Shown here: piece by piece, positions 27,413-36,585 of the stretch
Numbering within the stretch: the stretch's first letter is position 1
How the letters are laid out: each line of letters opens with the position of its first letter
Origin: Fidelibacterota bacterium
GTDB taxonomy: Bacteria; Fidelibacterota; UBA8477; JABMPR01
Assembly (NCBI GenBank): GCA_016845065.1
Contig: JAERTG010000080.1
Coordinates: 1 to 36,809, forward strand
DNA length: 36,809 bases
Reading direction: 5' to 3'
Notes under the pieces: model-generated
Database searches by the model: none
Told to the model about the DNA's origin: nothing
The model's input: only the letters and a program-made list of their open reading frames with translations
Program-made: the position numbers and the translations under genes

Positions 27413-28030
27413 ATGAATACTGGTTCAAAAAATACTGGTTTAAGCCGCAAGGAAAGAGATAAACTGCGCAACAAGGAAGCTATCTTGAAAGCTGCGGTGC
27501 ATCTATTTGCCCAGAAGGGATTTGTGGAAACGAAACTCGAGGATGTTGCTGCATTGGCAGAATTCGGTAAAGGCACCCTATATAATTATTTTAAGAACAA
27601 GGATGATCTGCTTCTTTCTGCCTTTGATTACGCAGTGGGAAATGTCCTGGATTTCTTATACGATCAATTGGCTTCAGTCTCTGATCCCCTTGATCGGATT
27701 CGTCTCATCGCCAATTCTCAGTTTAATTATTATCACAATAATACTGATTTCATGAATGTGATCATGACGAATCAACAGGTTTTGATGAATCATGCTAGAA
27801 GTAGACAAGTGTTTGATCGTTTTCAGGATTTGAAAAAATTAGTAGTCATTGAAATGCAGGCTGCCATTGATGCAGGTCATTTGCGTCAGGGGAACGCCCA
27901 ACATTATGCCAGCTATCTGAGTGGGATGATTCATGCCCAGGTTCGTTCATTGAATGCAGGGGACATGAAGATGGATGAAATGTATGCTGATGATATAATG
28001 GATATCTTTTTAAATGGAGCTAAATCATGA
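27413..28030 (+). CDS. TetR/AcrR-family transcriptional regulator
   Basis: A 205-residue regulator. The N-terminal helix-turn-helix is clear: NKEAILKAAVHLFAQKGF, then TKLEDVAALAEFGKGTLYNYFKNKDDLL (about residues 21-67). The C-terminal helical ligand-binding domain is variable and gives no ligand. AGGAG lies 8 nt before the ATG. The stop overlaps the TolC-family start as ATGA, so it is the first gene of the four-gene efflux operon and probably its local repressor. Confidence 0.93.
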   Translation: MNTGSKNTGLSRKERDKLRNKEAILKAAVHLFAQKGFVETKLEDVAALAEFGKGTLYNYFKNKDDLLLSAFDYAVGNVLDFLYDQLASVSDPLDRIRLIANSQFNYYHNNTDFMNVIMTNQQVLMNHARSRQVFDRFQDLKKLVVIEMQAAIDAGHLRQGNAQHYASYLSGMIHAQVRSLNAGDMKMDEMYADDIMDIFLNGAKS

Positions 28031-29469
28031 ATAAAAATTTGCTGACAGTGGTAGTCAGCCTCATGTTGATTAACTCAGTGGGGGCAGAAACCCTGGAGCT
28101 TGAGCTTAGCAAGGCTATCAAGCTCGCTCTGGATAACAATGTGAACATGCAAAATGCCCAGGAGGATCTCCTTCAGGCAAAAGCACAAAGGAAAGAAGCT
28201 TTTTCATCAGCTTTGCCTGTGGTTTCTGGCTTTGGTCAAGTCTCCCATAGCTTTGCTATTGGCGCTCAACCTATGGCGTTTCCTGTACCGTTTGGTGTTG
28301 TTGACAATAATGGAGATCCACTCCATTATCTATCCAACCCAATGGATCCAACAAGCACTGTGGAGTACTATGATCAAATGGGCAATCAAGTTGGACATCT
28401 ACAACAAACTGCAATTCGAATGATACCACTTGAGCTCGCTTTTGGATCGGATAATACCATGGTCTACGGTCTTAGCCTGACACAACCCTTGTTTGAAGGT
28501 CGTGTTATTGCTGCCATCAGAGGGGCAAACGTTTATGGGGATCTTGCCACATCTGCAGCTGATGTTACCAGACTCTCGGTTATCGAGAATACTAAGAAAG
28601 CCTATTATGGAGTTTTGCTGGCTGACAAAATGGTTGAAGTCATGCAGAATTCACTTGAAGTGATGAAACAGAACCTGGAGAATGTCACAGCACTTTATGA
28701 GCAGGGAAAAACTGCAGAATTCGATGTGATCCGTGCTGATGTTCAGGTAGCCAACCAAACCACCATGGTGAGTAATGCCCGCAAAATGAAAGAATTGGCT
28801 TATGCTGGATTAAAGCGTAGCTGTGGGCTACAGATTGAGCAGGATCTGGTAATCCAGGGTGAGCTTCGAACTGAAATTGTTGATGACCTTAACCTGGCTG
28901 ATTTAGAGCGTAAGATGATCTCAAATCAACCTCTTTTAAACCAGTTGGAAGCCAATGTGAAACTCATGAAGGAGAACATCCTCATGGTGAAGGCCGAATT
29001 TATGCCTTCAATTGCGCTAACTGGCTCCTACCAGCAGATGAAGTCCTACAATGATGATGGTTTCGACGATGCGGACTTTAATGAATCCTCCTCCTTGGCA
29101 ATAGGTATCAATATGCCCATTTTTAATGGATTTGGATCCACTGCAAGAGTACAAAAAGCTAGAGCTGATCACCGGAAATCTGAGTACCAACAGCATGATA
29201 TGAAGGAAAATCTACTGCTGGAACTGAAGAGTATTTTTCTGAGTATTAAGGAATCCTCACGGAAAATTGATGCTGGACTCAAAGGTGCAGAACAAGCTCA
29301 CAAGGGAGTCGATATGGCTCAAAAACTTTATCAACAGGGCATGGCCAGCCAACTTCAGGTTTTAGATGCCCAAAGCGCTAGTGACCAAGCTGAACTAGGT
29401 CTCTACCAGGCATATTTTGAATATAACAGTGCTCGTGCTTCATTGGCACGTGCCCTCGGAGAAGAATAA
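28027..29469 (+). CDS. TolC-family outer-membrane efflux protein
   Basis: A 480-residue protein with a signal peptide (MNKNLLTVVVSLMLINSVGA). Two structural repeats of long helices begin LELSKAIKLALDNNVNMQNA (about 25-45) and again after residue 290; the closing GMASQLQVLDAQSASDQAEL motif is characteristic of the family. An extended insert (about residues 75-140) sits in the first beta-strand region. It forms the outer-membrane channel for the RND pump encoded two genes downstream. Its start overlaps the TetR gene and its stop overlaps the membrane-fusion gene. Confidence 0.92.
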   Translation: MNKNLLTVVVSLMLINSVGAETLELELSKAIKLALDNNVNMQNAQEDLLQAKAQRKEAFSSALPVVSGFGQVSHSFAIGAQPMAFPVPFGVVDNNGDPLHYLSNPMDPTSTVEYYDQMGNQVGHLQQTAIRMIPLELAFGSDNTMVYGLSLTQPLFEGRVIAAIRGANVYGDLATSAADVTRLSVIENTKKAYYGVLLADKMVEVMQNSLEVMKQNLENVTALYEQGKTAEFDVIRADVQVANQTTMVSNARKMKELAYAGLKRSCGLQIEQDLVIQGELRTEIVDDLNLADLERKMISNQPLLNQLEANVKLMKENILMVKAEFMPSIALTGSYQQMKSYNDDGFDDADFNESSSLAIGINMPIFNGFGSTARVQKARADHRKSEYQQHDMKENLLLELKSIFLSIKESSRKIDAGLKGAEQAHKGVDMAQKLYQQGMASQLQVLDAQSASDQAELGLYQAYFEYNSARASLARALGEE

Positions 29470-30518
29470 TGAAATCGATGAAAACATGGGTAGCAACGCT
29501 ACTACTAATCTCAAGTATACTGGTCCTGGCCAATTGTGGTGGTGAGACTGAAGTCAAAGAAATTGTTGAAACAAAAGTGCCTGTTGCTCTGGATAGTGTA
29601 AGCTTTCAACCCTTCCAGGTTGATTTTCATAGTATTGGTAGAGTTGTATCAGAGAACCAAGTGAATTTACTATTTCAATCTGCCGGACAGGTTGATTCAA
29701 TCTGGGCTAATATTGGCGACTATGTATTCAAGGACCAGCGTCTTGCCAGTATTGAGACCGATGTGTATTCAACCATGTATGCCCAGGCAAAATCTATGTA
29801 TGAGAAATCCAAACGCGATTTAGAAAGCTCGAAAGCTCTCTTTAATTCAAATGTGATTTCATCTGATCAATTTGAAATGGCCCGTATTGGTCTGGACAAC
29901 GCCAGAGCAGCTTACACGCAAGCGAAAAACTCAATGGATAATACAACTCTTCGTGCACCCTTCAGTGGATGGATTGTGGCTAAAAATTTAAATATCGGTG
30001 ATCTCGTAGCTCCAGGGGGAGCTATGCAGCCACCTATGGTGCTGGCTGATATGAATCGCTTGAAAATTATTGTGCCGGTACCGGAGGCTCGCATCGGGCA
30101 GATCAGAAATGGTCAGTTTGCCCAAATTGAATTTAAAACCTTCCCTGATCGCATATTTGAAGGTGCGGTACTCCGTATTGGTATGGCTCCTAAAAACATG
30201 TCCAACAATTATGATGTTGAAGTACGCATGTCAGGCAACATGATGGGCATGAAGCTGGGTCTGGTGGGTGATGTTCGCATTGTGCAGGAATACTATGAAG
30301 AAGCCTTGGTATTACCCCTCAACCTGATACAGGATGACGGACAGAAGAAATTTATTTTCCTTGAGGAAGCGGGTCGTGCAGTGCAAAAAGAGATCAACAT
30401 TCGAGCACTTTCAGGATCACAGGTATTCATCGAAGCAGATGTTGTCCCAGGTGATAGGATCATCGTTAAAGGACACAATGATGTGAAAGATGGTTCTCTT
30501 TTGGATATCGTGGAGTAG
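29469..30518 (+). CDS. RND efflux membrane-fusion lipoprotein (HlyD/AcrA family)
   Basis: A 349-residue periplasmic adaptor. The N-terminus is a lipoprotein signal, with Cys23 in LVLANC the likely lipidation site. The biotinyl-lipoyl-like halves flank a helical hairpin of about 60 residues (around 95-155: MYAQAKSMYEKSKRDLESSK onward), followed by TTLRAPFSGWIVAKNLNIGD. Beta-barrel and membrane-proximal domains complete it. It connects the RND pump to the TolC-like channel. The ATG shares one base with the preceding stop. Confidence 0.93.
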   Translation: MKSMKTWVATLLLISSILVLANCGGETEVKEIVETKVPVALDSVSFQPFQVDFHSIGRVVSENQVNLLFQSAGQVDSIWANIGDYVFKDQRLASIETDVYSTMYAQAKSMYEKSKRDLESSKALFNSNVISSDQFEMARIGLDNARAAYTQAKNSMDNTTLRAPFSGWIVAKNLNIGDLVAPGGAMQPPMVLADMNRLKIIVPVPEARIGQIRNGQFAQIEFKTFPDRIFEGAVLRIGMAPKNMSNNYDVEVRMSGNMMGMKLGLVGDVRIVQEYYEEALVLPLNLIQDDGQKKFIFLEEAGRAVQKEINIRALSGSQVFIEADVVPGDRIIVKGHNDVKDGSLLDIVE

Positions 30519-30533
30519 GGAAGGGATTACCTT

Positions 30534-33500
30534 ATGAAAATATCAAAACAGGCCATCCAGCACCCCATGGCTGTCATGTTTGCATCTCTGGGTATTTTTA
30601 TTGCCAGCATCACAGCCTACGTGTCACTGCCCCTTGAGCTGGTCCCAGTCATTGAAATTCCATATGCTTTCGTCTCTGCCACCTATGTGGGAGCTGCCCC
30701 TTCCGAGGTAGAGACAGAGATTATCAAACCCATTGAAGAGAAACTGGCCCAACTGCAAGATGTAGATGATATCACTGGATATGCCATGCAGAATGTTGGT
30801 TTTATAACCATCAAATTTTCTCCGGAAGCAGATCTTGATTTAAGTATCGATGATCTCAAGGAGAAGGTGAACGAAGCCATACCTGAACTCCGAGATGAGA
30901 TAGATAATGTTACTGTGACCGATATCGATTTCGCAGATACACCCATTAGTATTCTCAATATCTATGGTGACTTCTCACCTCATGACCTGCGTATCCAGGC
31001 TGATCTCATTAAAGATCAGCTAACCCGAGTATCTGGCGTGAACCAGGTTGAAATGTTTGGTGGCGAAGAACGTGAGATCGCCATTGAAATTGATCCAGAT
31101 CTGCTCCTTGCCAATAACCTCAGTATCCCACAGGTATTGATGGCTCTGCGAAGAAGCAATATGAATTTTCCCGGTGGAACTGTGAAGTTGAAAGGCCAGG
31201 ATATCTTTGTGCGAACTGTGGGCAAGTACTCTGAAATCGATGATATCGAGAACACCATTCTCGGTGTAGATCAATCGGGAAATGTCAGTCGCATTCGTGA
31301 TGTAGGGACAGTCACCGATGGATTCGAAATCCCTTCGAGTTATTCCCGGTATCAACAACAGAATAGTGTAACTCTGCTGATTTCAAAAAGAACAGGTTCA
31401 CATATCGTCGAAGCCACTGAGCAAATCGAGGCAGTGGTGGACAAACTCGCTGCAAAATTCCCTCAGGGAATGGAATATGCCTATACAGCTAGACAGGCAA
31501 CGGATATTGAGAAACAAAATAGTCAGCTGAATCAGAATGCAGCATGGGGAATCTTGTTTGTCATTATTGTATTGTTTGCGGGAATTGGGTTCAAGAATGC
31601 TCTCATCGTATCTATTGCACTGCCTTTTGCACTTATGTCCTCCTTTCCTCTCATGGCTGTATTTGACCTGGCGCGGACAGGTATTTCCATGTTTGGCCTC
31701 ATCATCGTGCTTGGAATTGTGGTTGACGGTGCCATCATTGTCGCAGAATCAACCTATAGACACATGGAAGAAGGTCTGAGCCGGAAAGATGCTGCCATTC
31801 AGGCTCTTGATGAAGTCGGTGTTCCCATTATGACTTCGGTGTTGACAACTATGGTCGCGTTTGCACCCATCATTTACATGTCTGGAACCATGGGGCAATT
31901 TCTCTCAGTTATCCCAAAAGTGGTCATTTTCACACTGGTAGGTGCCTTCCTGGCCGATCATTTTTTGATTCCTGTGTTGGCCTCAAAAATGATGATGGTC
32001 ACCAAGCGGGCTGGGATGCTCAGCGGCGAGTGGATAGGTAAACGAGTATACACAAAAATGGTTGGATGGGCTTTATACCATCGATTCCTGGTTATTCTGG
32101 GGATTACAGTTGTTTTCTTTATGTCAATTGCCGCCGTGGGAATTTCTGCAGTCAGTGATACCAAGCTTGTCAAATTGGAAATATTCCCCAAAGTTGCTAA
32201 ACCCAGGATTATTCTGGACATCAACACTCCTGCAGGGAGCCAACTGGAATATACAGATTCTGTAGTCAAGGAGGTTGAAGAATACCTCGTTGGCTTTGAA
32301 GAGGTTGACCGAATTGTTTCTACAGTCGGAGAGAGCGGCGTTCAAAATGTTCGCCTTGCGCAAGGGGGTGGCAAGGGCGCCGAAATTGGACAAATAAATG
32401 TAGATCTGGTTGATGCAAGCGAGCGGGATATTTCTGTGGATGATCTCATGGTCATCATGGATGCTGAGCTCTCCCGGATACCTGGTGTCGATATCGTACT
32501 CCAAACCATTGTCGAAGGTCCACCCATAGCCAGCAATGTGATCATTGATGTCAGTGGTGACGATTTGGATGCCATAGGTTTTGTAGCCGAACAGGTCAAA
32601 CGAGATCTGGCAACCGTGGAAGGTGCCTTGAATGTTGAATCCAGCCTTGGTGTGCGAAGAACTGAATTTCAAGCTATCGTCGATCATGATCGCGCTGCAA
32701 GTTATGGTCTATCCAGTCAGGAAGTGAGTAACACTCTTGCTGCCGCCATGATTGGTTTGGAAGCTACAACCTATTCTGACGGTCTTGAGGATATTCCAGT
32801 TGTGGTACGTCTTGAAACAGATGGTGACGATGCCGTAGATGCTATCCGTAATCTGAACATTATGAATCAAATGGGTCAGATGATCCCCTTTGAGAATGTC
32901 GCATCACTTGAGTTGGGAAGCAGTGAAACTCTGATTAAACACCAGGATTTCAAACGCAATATTTCTGTTTCATGTGATTTGGCGAAGGGCGTGGATGCAA
33001 CGGATATTCGACGTCGTATGGATCCCTTTCTGGCTCAACTGGCTGTACCAAATGGTGTCTCAGTTGAGTATGGAGGTATTGAAGACGAGGCCAGCGAATC
33101 ATTCGCAAGCCTTGGTAGAGCCATGATTATCGGGTTTATTATTATCATGATCATCCTCAGTGCCCAATTTCAATCATTTAAGCAACCTCTGATTATTGGC
33201 CTCGCTATTCCACTTTCATTTATTGGGGTGATTTTTGGTCTCATGGTAACAAGAGTACCATTTGGGATCATGGCCTTTTTCGGAGTCGTCGCGCTTATGG
33301 GGGTGGTGGTGAATGATGCTATTGTGCTCATCGCCTATGTCAATGACCTCAGACGAAAAGGAATGTTGGTCCGGGATGCCTTGATCAAGGCAGGTCGCAA
33401 CAGACTGAGGCCCATCATCCTCACCACAGTGACTACGCTGGCAGGTATGATACCTCTGAGCTTGAATCTGGCAGGTGGGGCTGAATACTGGAGACCTCTG

Positions 33501-33620
33501 GCAGTTAGTCTGATCTTTGGTTTGGCGGTTTCTTCCTTCTTGACTCTCATTGTTGTTCCAGTTTTATATTCGATTATCGAGAGCCGAGCAGAGCGGAAAA
33601 AATTGGAACGCGCTGCTTAA
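30534..33620 (+). CDS. RND-family efflux transporter, inner-membrane pump (AcrB/MMPL superfamily)
   Basis: A 1028-residue protein with the classic duplicated layout: TM1 near residues 11-30, a large periplasmic loop, TM2-6 (about 335-470), a second periplasmic loop and TM8-12 (about 860-1020). The proton-relay region in TM4 reads GIVVDGAIIVAES, keeping one Asp where AcrB has a pair; TM10 reads VVVNDAIVLI. Both variants occur in non-AcrB branches. GRNRLRPIILTT is the conserved motif after TM10. AGGGAAGGGAT precedes the ATG. Substrates cannot be predicted; with TetR, TolC and MFP it makes a complete tripartite pump. Confidence 0.94.
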   Translation: MKISKQAIQHPMAVMFASLGIFIASITAYVSLPLELVPVIEIPYAFVSATYVGAAPSEVETEIIKPIEEKLAQLQDVDDITGYAMQNVGFITIKFSPEADLDLSIDDLKEKVNEAIPELRDEIDNVTVTDIDFADTPISILNIYGDFSPHDLRIQADLIKDQLTRVSGVNQVEMFGGEEREIAIEIDPDLLLANNLSIPQVLMALRRSNMNFPGGTVKLKGQDIFVRTVGKYSEIDDIENTILGVDQSGNVSRIRDVGTVTDGFEIPSSYSRYQQQNSVTLLISKRTGSHIVEATEQIEAVVDKLAAKFPQGMEYAYTARQATDIEKQNSQLNQNAAWGILFVIIVLFAGIGFKNALIVSIALPFALMSSFPLMAVFDLARTGISMFGLIIVLGIVVDGAIIVAESTYRHMEEGLSRKDAAIQALDEVGVPIMTSVLTTMVAFAPIIYMSGTMGQFLSVIPKVVIFTLVGAFLADHFLIPVLASKMMMVTKRAGMLSGEWIGKRVYTKMVGWALYHRFLVILGITVVFFMSIAAVGISAVSDTKLVKLEIFPKVAKPRIILDINTPAGSQLEYTDSVVKEVEEYLVGFEEVDRIVSTVGESGVQNVRLAQGGGKGAEIGQINVDLVDASERDISVDDLMVIMDAELSRIPGVDIVLQTIVEGPPIASNVIIDVSGDDLDAIGFVAEQVKRDLATVEGALNVESSLGVRRTEFQAIVDHDRAASYGLSSQEVSNTLAAAMIGLEATTYSDGLEDIPVVVRLETDGDDAVDAIRNLNIMNQMGQMIPFENVASLELGSSETLIKHQDFKRNISVSCDLAKGVDATDIRRRMDPFLAQLAVPNGVSVEYGGIEDEASESFASLGRAMIIGFIIIMIILSAQFQSFKQPLIIGLAIPLSFIGVIFGLMVTRVPFGIMAFFGVVALMGVVVNDAIVLIAYVNDLRRKGMLVRDALIKAGRNRLRPIILTTVTTLAGMIPLSLNLAGGAEYWRPLAVSLIFGLAVSSFLTLIVVPVLYSIIESRAERKKLERAA

Positions 33621-33660
33621 CGAATCCGCCAGGGTTTATCAATATATTAAATTTGTTTTA

Positions 33661-33692
33661 CAAAGGGCTTTGTGATAGCACAAAGCCCTTTG
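33661..33692 (+). terminator. Long hairpin after the efflux operon, terminator-like
   Basis: A 14-bp perfect stem (CAAAGGGCTTTGTG with CACAAAGCCCTTTG, loop ATAG) lies 40 nt after the RND stop. The following bases, CTTATATA, are not a proper T-run, so termination may be factor-assisted or incomplete. Confidence 0.6.
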
Positions 33693-33752
33693 CTTATATA
33701 TCTTAATCAATATTTTTCTTAAGCAGTCGTATTAAACAACCGTGGAGAGATT

Positions 33753-36374
33753 ATGATTAAGAACAAACTATCCAGCATTTTGATGGTGTTGCTGGCCCTA
33801 TTTGCCCTGGGACATACTGCTGAAAGGCTAGTCCTGGCTGAATATTTTACCAACGCTGGCTGACCTGGTTGTGGCCCCGCAGGGGCAGAGTTGGACGTGT
33901 TCCAACATAATAATCAGGAAGCCTTCACTTCAATTCATTACCACATGTCCTGGCCCGGTAGTGATCCTTTCTATAGCTATAATAGTGCAGATGGGAATGC
34001 TCGTAGAGCTCATTACGGTTTTAATTGGGTCCCTTATTTTGTAGTAGATGGTGGTGATCATTCTGCGCTGAATGAGAATCAGGATGTTTCGCAATGGGGT
34101 GCAGCGGTACTTGCACAAGCTGCTTTAACATCACCACTCTCTATTTCGGCAACCGGTGACATGAATTATCAGGGAGAGGGTTACATTGATGTAACACTAA
34201 CTCCTGAAGCCGGTGTCGATGGTGATTATATCATCCAGGTGGTTTTGGTTGAAGATGGCATTTACTTCATGGGCTCAAATGGTTACCCAAATCATGAAGC
34301 TGTCATGCGACACATGTTCCCTACTCCTGAAGGTACACCAATCAGTTTACAGGCTGGGGTAGAGGTAACAGAAACCATCAGTGTAGAAATAACTCAGGGT
34401 TTTAACGTTGCCAATTGCCGACTTGTCGTATTTGTTGAAGCTGCGGATCAATCAATTCTAAATACTGCTACCTTTAATCTGGTTGAGCTAACCCCTGTAA
34501 ATGTTCCTTATCTACAGACAGTTTCTGGATCCATCCAGGTGATTGACGAAAATGATGATGGCAAACTGAACCCCGGCGAGTCAACAAATTATGCAGTGAC
34601 CATTACAAATCTTTGCGAATGGTCCACTGCCACTGGAATTACGGGATACCTTTCCAGCTCAGACCCATATGTTACAATTACCGATAGTGTTGGGAGTTAT
34701 GACCTGCTCGTAGCCTGTGATATGGGCGCCAATAATGCTGATATGTTTGCTTTTAGCGTGTCTGAAGATGCCCCTGTGATATATGATATGGAGTTTAGCC
34801 TGCGCTTAACGGCAAACCAGGATGGTGAGGTACCATATGAAACCACACTACCCTTGAGTGTAACCATGGATATGTTCCAGAACCATTTTCCTGTAGCAAC
34901 TTTGGATGGTATTGTCGGTGGATCTGCAGTCTTAGATCTTGATGGAGATGCATCACTCGAGGTTATAGTTGGTGGTCTTGATAGTCTTCTGCATGTGTTT
35001 GGTGTAGATGGATTGGATATAGATGGTTTCCCATTTGTCTCAACTGGCAAAATTACCTCAGCACCTGCGGTTGGAGATATCGACAATGACGGTGACCTGG
35101 AAATCGTATTTACAACACTCGGTGGTGGGATCTATGTGGTAGAATCTGATGGAAGCGGTGCAATGGTTGCTCAGGCTACTGGTCAAATCTTGGGTACCTC
35201 TGCCATCGCAGACCTGGATAATGATGGTGATTTAGAAATTGTTACTACTGGTACCGCTTATGACATCACTGTAATCCATCACGATGGGACCGCTCTTGCA
35301 GGTTACCCAAAAATTCTTGATGGCGAGAGGATGGAGGGAGCAGCCGCAATTGCTGATTTGGATGGTGATGGTTTTAACGACATCATCGTTGGTACCAATG
35401 GAGACTTTATTCATGCCTATGATGCCAGTGGAAATAGTCTAGCAGGTTTTCCGGTTAATCTAGCTGCTGATATCAGGACTGCACCTGTTGTCACAGATCT
35501 GACAGGAGATGGTACCCTGGAGATTATTGCTGGTTCACTCAGTGGGACGATGCACGCTCTATCAAGTTCGGGTACTGTGTTGTGGAGTCATCAACAGGTT
35601 CCAATCCCAGTTTTATCCGGTCATTCTGTTTTTGATTACAACCAGGATGGTCTCATGGAAACTGCTTATGTATTGCCTGACGGACGTGTCAGTGTAATAG
35701 ACCACGCAGGAAACATGATGGAAGGCTGGCCACAAACTCTGGCGACCACTTGTTACAGTCAACCCGTTATCGGCGATGTCGATGGTGATGATATTCCAGA
35801 AATCATACTGGGGGATGACTCCGATGTTCTGTATGCATTTCATATAGATGGAACACTCCTGCCCCATTATCCAATGGCACAGGGAGAAAGAGTCCATGCT
35901 GCTGCTACTGTGGCTGATTTGGATCTTGATGGCAATATGGAGATTCTTGTTGGAACCGATGCTGGGCTCAATGTGGTTGATATGCCTGCATTAAGTGAAG
36001 CCGGACCCTTTTGGGTAACCTCACGTGGGAATTATCAGCGGACTGGATATTTCCCCAATAATATTGTGAGTTCTTATTCACAATCGATTCTACCTGAAAC
36101 GTTGACTTTAAAGCAGAATTTCCCAAATCCCTTTAACCCCACTACTACCATTGAATTTGGGATTCCTGGCTCTTCGATGACAAATCTCACGATCTTCGAC
36201 CTTTTGGGAAATGAAGTAACCCGTCTGATCGATAAAAATCTTTCTGCTGGTAACTATTCGCTAGTCTGGCAGGGAGTAGATCATTCAGGAAATCAGGTTG
36301 CTGCAGGTGTATACTTTGCTCGCATCAAATCTGGTGGTGAAGAACAACTCATAAAAATGATGCTATTGAAATAA
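33753..36374 (+). CDS. Predicted exported selenoprotein: Omp28/thioredoxin-like domain, FG-GAP propeller and T9SS sorting domain
   Basis: An 873-residue protein when the in-frame TGA at codon 37 is read as selenocysteine. ATG 33753 follows a strong GGAGAGATT ribosome site. Layout: signal peptide (about 1-23, ending GHTA); a thioredoxin-like redox site U37-P-G-C40 preceded by LAEYFTNAG, as in Omp28-related proteins where Cys is usual; the rest of the Omp28-like domain to about 245, including NWVPYFVVDGG; a beta-sandwich domain (about 255-370); eight FG-GAP/VCBS-type repeats with acidic loops such as DIDNDGDLEIV and DLDGDGFNDIIVG (about 378-766); and a T9SS type A sorting domain (780-873) with NFPNPFNPTTT. 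It should be exported by Sec and then T9SS. The redox partner is unknown. A standard caller would begin at 33891 and lose the signal peptide and active site. A tandem paralogue follows. Confidence 0.88.
33861..33863 (+). other. In-frame UGA, predicted selenocysteine codon 37
   Basis: TGA sits at codon 37 of an otherwise open 874-codon frame, exactly where the first Cys of a CxxC-type redox motif is expected (U-P-G-C). The frame is preceded by a good ribosome site and a signal peptide and continues through recognisable domains. The paralogue at 36586 has TGA at the same codon. TGA is an ordinary stop elsewhere in the window, so general reassignment is excluded. Confidence 0.9.
33864..33906 (+). 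promoter_or_regulatory. Candidate bacterial SECIS element of the first selenoprotein gene
   Basis: Two hairpins lie just after the UGA: GCCCC/GGGGC (33874-33878 with 33882-33886, loop GCA) and GTTGGA/TCCAAC (33890-33895 with 33901-33906, loop CGTGT). The second has a perfect 6-bp stem, a G in the second loop position, and its loop starts 32 nt after the UGA, inside the range known for bacterial SECIS elements. Which stem SelB would use needs folding. Alternative pairings such as CCTG with CAGG are possible. Confidence 0.65.
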
Positions 36375-36394
36375 ACCATTACGTATTACTCAAT

Positions 36395-36423
36395 AAAAAG
36401 GTCATCCATCGGATGGCCTTTTT
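36395..36423 (+). terminator. Rho-independent terminator after the first selenoprotein gene
   Basis: A 13-bp stem (AAAAAGGTCATCC with GGATGGCCTTTTT, one G-T pair, loop ATC) ends in five T. The paralogous gene that follows therefore needs its own promoter, which I could not identify with confidence in 36424-36585. Confidence 0.9.
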
Positions 36424-36585
36424 ATTGTCACGTTTGATCCAGTTCCCGCTCATTTTTTAATTCCTAAATTAATTTTTACTAACGTTTCTTTCACGACCTG
36501 CTTTGTGGTGGCACAGACCCCATCGATCATATATGTTATGCGATGCTTTACTTAGGCATTTAATAGAATTCAATTTGGAGAGATT

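Noticed and set aside
33753..33890. The TGA at 33861 as a nonsense mutation, sequencing error or pseudogene mark
   Set aside because: The paralogue at 36586 has TGA at the same codon with identical flanking bases, the downstream frame is intact for 836 codons, and the TGA replaces an expected redox Cys.
33891..36374. Start of the propeller protein at TTG 33891 or at a later ATG
   Set aside because: It would remove the signal peptide, the good ribosome site and the catalytic motif, all of which lie in frame upstream; T9SS cargo needs a signal peptide.
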